This document shows positions 55,920 through 64,000 of a DNA stretch of 64,000 nucleotides, one piece after another. The position numbers were made by a program, and so were the translations under genes. The notes beneath the pieces are model-generated. The model saw only the letters and a list, made by a program, of their open reading frames with translations. It made no database searches and was not told the DNA's origin. The stretch is taken from positions 14,391,501 to 14,455,500 of the forward strand of contig OY821745.1 in the NCBI GenBank assembly GCA_963682055.1, given 5' to 3'. The DNA comes from Primula veris (Eukaryota > Streptophyta > Magnoliopsida > Ericales > Primulaceae). Each line of letters begins with the position of its first letter. Within the stretch, counting starts at the first letter, position 1.

Positions 55920-58900
55920 ATGATCTTACTAGATGGAGGATCTGCCGTCAATATTTTACCACTACGAATTGTTAATGATCTTGGGATCACGATTGATGAG
56001 CTATCACCCAGCCGCCTAATGATTCAAGGATTTAACAAAGATTGACAAAGAGTGATTGGCACAGTACGTTTGGAGCTTGTTATCGGCAACCTTACATCAA
56101 CTGCTTTGCTTCACGTCCTTAATGCGAAGATTTCATATAACATGCTTCTTGGTCGACCTTGGATTCATGAGATTAGAGTCATCCCGTCAACTTTTCACCA
56201 ATGTGTTAATTATTGCCAAAATGATGTCGTGAAGAAAGTTGAAGCTGATAACAATCCCTTCAACGGAGTGGAAGCTTATTTCGCCGACACCAAGTTCTAT
56301 GTGGATAATCCAAAGAAGGGGGATGCCCTTGAATCTCTTTTACCAACTATTATGGAAAAGAAAACTAAAGAAGGCCAAGGTGGCAAGAGTACGAAAAGTA
56401 AGAGTCTACTAACAAACAAGAAAGAAACTCCAGTGGTTTGCTACGCTCCTAAGTCAAGTAACATCGACGATCAGAATTTCAAAGACTTAACAATTCATGT
56501 CACTATGATTGAATGAACAACAATACTCAAAGGTTTTATGCGACCAACACATGGCTCTGTTAGTGAACATGGAGAGACTTCAAGCACTTTTTTATTTTTG
56601 CGAAAAAACCTGCAAGATACTTACAAATTGTGGATACTCCAAGGAAAGTTCGAATATGCTTGGAAAGCTTGTTCCCAAAGTAACTGGAGAAAAGGTTCAC
56701 AGTTTAAATCCAACACAAAATATGCTCAAGCAAAAGGGCTTCGCTATGAAAGAATCTCGTGTTGGAATTGGCTACAAGATGTTCCAGCTCGTATAATAAT
56801 AAAGAAGTCAAATAACTGTTATACTACATTCGAGGATGCTGAATCGATAGGAGAAAATGATGTTCCTGTCATCGATCACCAGGGATTACAAAACTTTCCA
56901 CCAATGACTCCTCAATGGTCATTTGAAAGGAAATTGGTTCTCGAACGAATGGGAGCAAATGTGTTTTCATGATCTGTATTTAAAAGATTATCAAGTAGGC
57001 GACCATCAGTATTTGGATGACTTGGTAGAAGAAGATCTATTTTCGACCGGCTTGGCATGACAACGAATACATTAGTTTCTCAAAGGCGTCTCGCAAAAAA
57101 GGACCGAGTAGTCGTTATTGTTCAAGGTACCACATAGACGAAAACCTTGCAAGTCACAACGTCTTACCATATCACTGGGATCGACGAGGAAGACCATGTC
57201 AAAGAAGTGGTAGAAGACGCTCCTAAAGAACTCGAAGAAGGTGTTAGATCTACCGTGGATGAATTGAAAGAAGTCAACCTCGACACGTCGGATGCTCTGT
57301 GACCTACATACCTAAGTGCACTTTTAAGTGAAGAAGACCAAAAAGATTACATCAAGTTTCTTAGGGACTACAAATACGTGTTTGCATGGAGTTACGACGA
57401 GATGCCAGGACTCGATCCCAAAGTAGCAGTTCATTATCTCGCAGTAAAACGAGGATCTAGACCAGTAAAGCAAGCTCAACGACAATTCCGGGCAGAGTTG
57501 GTTCAACAGATTGAAGTGGAAGTCAACAAACTTATCAATGAAGGTTTTATAAGGGAAGTCAAATATCCAACGTGGATCTCGAGCATAGTTCCAGTCAAGA
57601 AGAAAAATGGGCAAATACGAGTTTGTGTAAACTTTCAAGACCTCAACAGAGTGTGCCCCAAAGATGAATTTCCACTCCCAATAACTGAACTCATGGTTGA
57701 TTCTACTACCGGACATGAAATCTTGTCATTCATGGATGGATCTTCAGGCTACAACCAAATTTGCATGGATCCAAAGGACGAAGAGATGACTGCTTTTAGA
57801 ACACCAAAAGGGATTTATTGTTACAAAGTCATGTCGTTTGGATTGAAGAATGCTGGATCAACATATCAAAGGGAAATGCAAAGGATTTTCGACGACATGC
57901 TTCACAAGAATATTGAATGCTATGTCGATGATATAGTTGTTAAGACAAATGAGCATCATGAACATCTGAAGGGCCTTGAAGCTGTGTTCAAACGTCTGTG
58001 CCGATATCAATTAAAGATGAATCCACTAAAATGCGCATTTGGAGTCACCTCTAGAAAGTTCCTTGGGTTCATCGTCCGCCATCAAGGGATCGATATTGAT
58101 CAATCAAAAATTGAGGCAATCATTAAGGTTCAAGCACCAAAGAATATCCATGAGCTTCGAAGTCTACATGGAAAGTTAGCATACATATGAAGATTCATAT
58201 GTAATCTATCTCGTCATTGTCAACCATTTAGTTGACTTCTGAAAAAGGGCACACCTTTCAAATGGGATGACGCCTACGAAAATGCCTTTGAAATCATCAA
58301 ATCTTATCCGACGAAGCCTTCTGTCCTAGCAACTCCTGTTCTGGGAAGACCACTGATCTTATACCTTGCAGCACAAGAATGTTCAATCGGAGGTCTACTT
58401 GCTAAAGAAAATGACCATGGGAAAGAAGACGTGCTCTACTACTTGAGTAGAACAATGATGCCTTGTGAAGTAAACTATATGCCCATTGAGAAGATGTGTC
58501 TCTCCTTGGTGTTTGCAATTACGAAATTGAGGCACTATTTTCAAGCTCACACAATTCGGTTAATGTCAAAAGCAAATCCTGTTAAATACGTCATGTCAAA
58601 ACCTGTATGGTCTGATCGTCTAGCAAGATGGGCACTTGTCTTCCAAGAATTCAAAATCATATATGTTCCTCAAAAGGCCATCAAAGGACAAGTGCTTGCA
58701 GATTTCCTAGCCGACCATCCGATGCCCACTGAATGGAAGCTCTCTGAGGATCTTTCAGATGAAGACATCATGTGGGTTAAAGTGTCTCCGCCATGGATAA
58801 TGTACTTTGATGGAGCAGCAAACGGTGAAGGCGACAGAGCTGTAGTAGTGTTCCTTAGTCCTGAAGGGGATGTTCTACCTTATACTTTCACCTTCGCGTA

Positions 58901-60545
58901 ACAATGCTCCAACAATGTTGCTAAATATCAAGCTCTAATATTGGTACTCGAGATGGCTCTTGGTGCAAACTATCAACATCTCAAAGTTTTTGGAGATTCT
59001 GAGTTGTTTATAAATCAAGTTACAAATGAATATGAAGTAAAGAAAATGGAGTTTGCACCATATCGTGACTTTGTCGCGAGACTTGTTGTAAAAATTGGAG
59101 ATGTGACGCTAGATCATGTTCCAAGGAAAGAGAATAAACAAGCTAATGCATTTGCAAAATTGGCATCCACCATCGCAATGCCCAACAGAGATGTAAAGAT
59201 TCCGGTATGTCAATGCTGGATAATTCCTCTAGAATTTGAAAATGAAAATAAGATTGTCGAAGAAGTTACCACGATTTCCGTCTTTGAAGTTGAGAAAGAA
59301 GATTGGAGGCACCCTATCATCCACTACTTACAGCATGGAAAATTGCCGGATGATAAACACATAAAGAGAGATACTAGGCGAAGAGATGCTAGGTTCATTT
59401 TCTTTAAGGATACTCTCTACCGTCGATCTTTTGAAGGTTTATTTCGACGATGTCTAAATGAAGAAGAAGGAATAAAGGCAATGAATGAAGCTCATTATGG
59501 AATTTGTGGCGCTCATCACTCAGGTCCAAATCTTCACTTCTGAGTCAAAAGAATGGGATACTACTGGCCAACTATGGTCAAAGATTGCATGAGTTTCGTC
59601 AAAAGATGTCAGCTTTGTCAATTTCATGCAAATTTTATTCATCAACCGCTTCAGCTGTTACACCCTAAGGTTGTGTCTTGGCCATTTGAAGCATTGGGAT
59701 TGGATGCAATAGGACCACTACCTAAGTCCTCCGGGGGCCATCTCTATATACTTGCCGCAACCGATTATTTCTCAAAATGGGCAGAAGCGGTGCCTTTGAA
59801 AGATGTGAAGAAGGAAACGGTGGTAAACTTCAACAAATCAAATATCATATTTCGGTATGGGGTTCCACGTTACATCATCAACAACAACGGAATGCCTTTC
59901 TATAATAAGTTGGTGACAAATCTATGCGAGAAATTCGGCTTCAAACAACATAACTATTCGATGTACAATGCGCCAGCTAATAGACTCGCAGAAACTTTCA
60001 ACAAAACACTTGGAAACTTTCTAAAGAAGGTTGTGGAAAAATCATGAAGGGACTGGCACGAAAGGATCAAAGAAGCTCTTTGGGCATATCGGATGACATC
60101 GAAAATCAACTCAAGCCACCCCATATTTGTTGGTGTACGGAGTAGAAGCTGTCTTGCCACTAGAAATGCAAATCCCTTCGCTTAGAATCGCTCTCCAAGA
60201 AGGATTTACACTTGAGGATAATGCTCGACTTTACCTCGAAGAACTTGAAGCACTTGACGAAAAGAGAATTGAAGCGCAACAAAGATTGGAATGTTACCAA
60301 GCACGGATGTCAAAATCATTCAACAAGAAGGTCAAACAAAGATCATTCCAAAAGGGAGACTCAGTGTTAGCAGTTAGAAGATCTATCACACAACACGACA
60401 CAATGGGAACAAATTTCTCTTCAAATGGGATGGACCGTATACAGTGATAGAAGTTTACACAAATGGCGCCTACAAACTGCAAAGCGAAGACGGTTTAAAG
60501 ATTGGCCCCATCAATGACAGATTTTTGAAGCGTTACTACCCTTAA
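55920..60545 (+). pseudogene. Pol of the large Tat element (protease, RT, two RNase H, integrase), disrupted
   Basis: Protease starts with LLDGGSAVN at about 55929, has a stop at 56043-56045, then continues to 56516. Reverse transcriptase is at 57330-58190 with a YVDD box near 57920. The first RNase H lies at about 58250-58710 (HYFQAHTI, GQVLADFLADHP), a second at about 58790-59180 (YFDGAANGEGD, FGDSELFINQVTNEY). Integrase runs from about 59330 to 60050, with zinc-binding Cys/His near 59600 and core residues in LDAIGP and AETFNKT. The middle acidic residue reads NNNG where DNG is usual. The C-terminal part reaches a TAA at 60543-60545. Stops and frameshifts separate most blocks, for example at 58188, 58899, 59541 and 60045. 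This copy cannot make a complete polyprotein. Confidence 0.88.
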
Positions 60546-60632
60546 AGAAGAAGTGAAGACACTCATTGACGCAAGAATATAAAGTGCGTGTTACTCGTCG
60601 CGGGAATGAGTATAAATATTGAGGCAACAAAA

Positions 60633-60734
60633 ATGAACTACGTTTGACTTGATCCTTCACAGGTACATAGGCATCTTGAGGCTTGCTTCAAGTTCAGTCA
60701 TACCAACAACCAAAAAAATATAAAAATCCAAAAA

Positions 60735-60786
<52 letters not shown>

Positions 60787-60960
60787 AAACAAAATGAAAT
60801 ACGTTTGGCTTGATCCTTCACGGGTACGTAGACATCTTGAGATTTATTTCAAGTTCAGTCATAACAACAACAAAAACCAAAAAAAAATTGAAGTACATTT
60901 GGCTTGATCGCTTTCAGGTACGTAGGCTTCTTGGAATTTATTTCAAGATCAGTCATGCCA
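60633..60960 (+). repeat. Three copies of a TACGTTTGGCTTGATCC unit
   Basis: Copies begin near 60633, 60797 and 60890. Each has CTTGATCCTTCACGGGTACG-type sequence followed by TTTCAAGTTCAGTCAT. The first two are separated by a microsatellite. Similar GGTACGTAGGC motifs recur downstream of pol in Tat-type elements, as far as I recall. Confidence 0.75.
60740..60776. repeat. (TA)n microsatellite
   Basis: A pure alternating TA run of about 35 bases lies inside the 3' region of the large Tat element. Confidence 0.9.
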
Positions 60961-61447
60961 TAACAAAAAAACACCCCACAAGTTTAAGGAAAGCTCAAGA
61001 AGGCAAAGGACTACATATATAAATGACAAGGTGAATGCCAAGCTATGCAAAAGAAAACAATTGCGTGAAGAAAGAAAGTAGTTCTCCTATAAAGTCATTA
61101 CGAAAATTTCACTACAAAAAGGAAATACGATAATGCAAAATGAAGACTAAACAATTAGAACAAGAAACTAATAACGCGTGTTGTCAACTAATATCATTGG
61201 AACTCTTATAATCGTCCCTTCGGCGGAGATGACCGTGTCAGAGAAATTCAAGTTTTCGTGAATATTCAGACGTCAAGCAATATGTTCTCGATAGGCTCCT
61301 CGCATTGTTTCATTGTCCGTCATTACAAAAGACTCGCGTAGAAATGACCATGTCAAAGAACTTCAAGCTTTCAAGGAGATTGAGATACCAAGAAGAAGAA
61401 CCTTTGCCGTAGCATGATACTTTTAGTGTTTGATCATTCTGTCTTCG

Positions 61448-62153
61448 CCTAACTCCATCTCATGAAATAAAGATATGGGTTTCTTCAGCCTTGGAGATAA
61501 GGAAATCTTTGTCACAGCCCTCAAAAACTTTTTGAAGCCAAAAAAGTCGCTGCTTTTTGAAAAATCAAGGTAGTCGTTTTCTTTCTCTTCAGGAGGATTG
61601 AGATCTCGTTCGAAGAAGACTTTAAATGTCTCCATGCAAAGCAACCTTTTCCGTCTCTTCTGCCACATTGCTCTGTAAGTTTCTAAAGAAGTTTGTCAAA
61701 GCCGCCAAAGAAGCTTGTGGAAGCCGTCGAAGAAGCTTGTCAAAGCCGCAAAATAATCTTGTCGAAGCCATCGAAGAAACTTGTCGAAGCTACCAAAGAA
61801 TATTGTCGAAGCCGCCGAAGAAGCTTGTCGAAACCATCGAAGAAGCTTGTCGAAGCCACCGAAGAAGATTGTCGGAAACATCGCCAAAGATGGATAGGAG
61901 CTAAGCATTCAGGTTCGACACTAACAAACATGTAAACGAAATTATTGGACGATCCTTATTGAAAAATTTCTATGACATCTACCCCAAGCCGAGAAGGACT
62001 CAAAAGAAGCGAGTAACCGTAGCCTATTCGGCGAAGCTTTGTACCCACCTATGTGATCAACCGCCTAACTCCACCATGTGATTGTCTCCCTTTATGGAAC
62101 AAAGATATGAGTTTCTTCAGTTTTGGAGATAAGAAAATTCCTGTTGTAGCCTT
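61448..62153 (+). repeat. Duplicated 3' region segment
   Basis: CCTAACTCCATCTCATG...AAGATATGGGTTTCTTCAG...TTGGAGATAAGGAAA at 61448-61520 returns at 62066-62153 with substitutions and a small insertion. The 24 bp array lies between the copies. Confidence 0.7.
61683..61885 (+). repeat. 24 bp tandem array, about eight units
   Basis: Units are variants of GAAGCCGCCGAAGAAGCTTG plus TCG(A). The period is near 24 bases, so all frames stay open locally, which explains the overlapping short frames on both strands. It is probably a structural repeat and not a gene. Confidence 0.85.
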
Positions 62154-63430
62154 CGTTAATATTGTGCTATGAAAATAAGCCATTGAGAACCAAGAGAATG
62201 AGCTCCCCGATGATAATTGAAAAGTCTCCGCAAGTCATCCACCATGCTGACAAAGACTCTGGAAACGGTTGAGCTGATGTTGCTATTTCTTCATAAAAGC
62301 TAAGGACCCGCTATGATGAAGCTCCATTTGTTCGCTGCGTGCTCACGTCGATTTGGGATCCCCCACAAGTTTGCTAGCAGTGAAATAACCTCAATCATCT
62401 ATATGACGAACACGCTTCCTGCCTGAACTTTGGTCCGTCTCCATCAAACAATGGGTCGTCCAGCGTCAAGACGTGAAGATTACTAGCCATGATGAAGATG
62501 ACTTCGTGAAATATTATGCTACAAGGTTGACGATGAGAGTCGAAATACCTGAATCCAAATCACTCTTCTTTCGCCAAGCACCACATGTGACATGTGAAAA
62601 ACATGGTACCATCGTCAAACTACACCGCTCCAAGGTTGCTCAGCCTCATCTATTTCGTGGTGTCCGTTGTCAAGTCTGTGAATAGGCCGGGATCTAGAGG
62701 AGCTGGAAAAAAAAAGTGAGGTGTAGTACACATCCAACGTCTAAAAAACGAGGAGAACAAACAAACATAGTATATATCAAATCAGTTACTTTATTTTTGA
62801 TTACTATGTATTTATCCATACACAATAATTAATTAGATGTAAAAATTTTTTTTAATTAGTTTTAGACATTAAAAGAAAAGGCAAGGTGCGTCATTTAAAG
62901 AATTTTCAAATCACTGTTATAATTATATTAACTTAGCCAACTTTGTGTTAATATCTGATGGTGTTCATGATGTTTATACTTAATTAATTTTCACACCAAT
63001 AGGATAGAGAAGCACGTAAAAATATGTGCAGCAAGACTTTGAGAAGAAAAGGAAAATAAAAATAAGCTAATAGTAGAAAAGAATAAAGAAGGGTTGGAAG
63101 ATTTCACCTTTACTTGCGTTTAAAACGTAAGCTTCAGCTAAATTGTTGCGAAAAATTAAAACAGTGGACCTCTATTTATATAGAAATCATAAGCCGCCTC
63201 AATTCTTTTAGAGCACAAGGATTCTTAGTGTGTATCCTTTGAACACGTTTTGAACAGGAACTCAAAGTCTTTAGTATTTTTAGTAGTTCTAATACTTCTA
63301 ACACTTTTTGTATAACTCTCCAAGCGTGTTAAGGTAGAAGACTATTCTCCTATCCATAGGTAAATTCTAAAGTTTCAGAAACTCTTTTCAAAGTGAAAGT
63401 CAAACTAAAACTTACAGATAAATATAGTAA
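62154..63430. other. Non-coding 3' region of the large Tat element
   Basis: A short open frame at 62473-62685 has a Cys/His pair pattern (HVTCEKH, RCQVCE) but no recognised family. The remainder is AT-rich, with no other feature. Confidence 0.35.
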
Positions 63431-63523
63431 GATTTGGTTAAAACTTTAATTTATTTATATATAAAAAAAATACAGCTTGCTTTCAGAATGCAAGTCGGCG
63501 CCAAACAAAAAATTACTTGTCAC

Positions 63524-63712
63524 CTAAATGTACAAGTTTTGTCTATTAAAACAAAACATACACAAACCAAACATAACAACCTACTCCTAAATGTACAAGT
63601 TTTGTCTATTAAAACAAAACATACACAAACCAAACATAACAACCTACTCCTAAATGTACAAGGTTTGTCTATTAAAACAAAACATACATAAACCAAACAT
63701 AACAACCTACTC
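63524..63712 (+). repeat. 63 bp tandem repeat, exactly three units
   Basis: Units start CTAAATGTACAAGTTTTGTC at 63524, 63587 and 63650 and are nearly identical. A single related unit is present in the older element's tail near 48510-48540, so the expansion occurred in this copy or its lineage. Confidence 0.92.
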
Positions 63713-63831
63713 AAAGGGACTTCAAATTTTCTTTCAAGTTTTTTTAAAAAAAGATTAACTCTTTTCAAAAAACATCGAGACTCGTTCATTTTACAAAAGA
63801 AATACAACTAAACAAGTTTCGAGTGGGCATT

Positions 63832-63927
63832 TGTTGACACGTAAAATTTACGGCCTTTAAAAATAGGCCATGTGTCTTTTTAAACAAAGTTAAAAATGAT
63901 TACTAATTCTAAATTTAAATAGAAAAG
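63832..63927 (+). repeat. Truncated 3' LTR of the large Tat element
   Basis: It starts TGTTGACACGTAAAATTTAC and matches the 5' LTR for 96 bases. It stops matching at AGAAAAG | TGTTGTGTG. Confidence 0.8.
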
Positions 63928-64000
63928 TGTTGTGTGACATATTAGTTCGTTATAGAGATATATAGAGATATGTATAGATATAGAGAGAAGTATGAGAGAC
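63928..64000 (+). mobile_element. Possible start of another LTR or element
   Basis: TGTTGTGTGACATATTAG starts exactly where LTR similarity ends, and the following GATATATAGAGATA-type sequence is unrelated to the LTR. A TG start suits an LTR insertion. The window ends before this can be confirmed. Confidence 0.4.

Larger units (their letters stand above)
51766..63927 (+). mobile_element. Large decayed Ty3/gypsy Tat-type retrotransposon
   Basis: The 5' LTR is 51766 to about 52984 and the 3' LTR begins at 63832. The primer binding site follows the 5' LTR, and a GAGTGGGCA purine tract precedes the 3' LTR. Gag-pol occupies about 53055-60545. A long 3' region (60546-63831) holds tandem repeats and no conserved protein. 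The 3' LTR is cut after 96 bases. Two RNase H domains in pol and the large 3' region fit the Tat group. Stops and frameshifts make it clearly older than the 34-45 kb element. Confidence 0.9.

Noticed and set aside
62473..62685. Small Cys/His protein in the Tat 3' region
   Set aside because: The Cys/His pairs are too few and unconserved to support a domain; there are no start or context signals.

Overview
This window is nuclear DNA from a flowering plant, most likely a eudicot; I cannot name the species. It is AT-rich, and its genes have short exons with GT-AG introns. It holds two conserved plant genes and dense transposable elements: hAT-type non-autonomous elements, an Au-like SINE, a TRIM, Ty1/copia elements and Ty3/gypsy elements of the Tat type.

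Layout. At 108-723 (minus) lie the first two coding exons of a MED15 Mediator subunit gene that runs off the left edge. About 6.3 kb of AT-rich DNA with several inverted-repeat and hAT-like elements separates it from a divergent gene at 6995-28409 (plus). That gene encodes a complete KEG (KEEP ON GOING) type E3 ligase: RING, kinase-like domain, ankyrin repeats, then HERC2-like repeats. I resolve 17 exons whose phases all fit, giving 1644 codons plus stop. Its introns carry a copia relic (intron 4), an Au-like SINE (intron 7), a three-LTR TRIM (intron 10) and a 5 kb antisense copia element (intron 12). Exon 2 lies between inverted repeats.

From about 28.8 to 48 kb there is no host gene I recognise. 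A block of diverged repeats (32.6-34.3 kb and 45.0-48.0 kb) hosts three dated insertions: a hAT-type element, a solo LTR and a 10.7 kb Tat element (34299-44979, minus). The Tat element has near-identical 697 bp LTRs and a GGATT target-site duplication. It carries a second gene in the opposite orientation to gag-pol, with its own TATA box and probable introns.

From 48.5 kb to the right edge there is an older Tat LTR (48683-49172 and 51538-51765), split by an unclassified 2.4 kb insertion. A larger, decayed Tat element (51766-63927, plus) was inserted into that LTR. It is rich in tandem repeats and its 3' LTR is cut at 63928 by sequence that looks like the start of another LTR.

Only MED15 and KEG look like functional host genes. 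MED15 links transcription factors to RNA polymerase II; KEG is a trafficking-associated ubiquitin ligase that restrains abscisic acid signalling in Arabidopsis. Every retrotransposon reading frame seen is broken by stops, frameshifts or catalytic substitutions, though the 34-45 kb Tat element is fairly recent.
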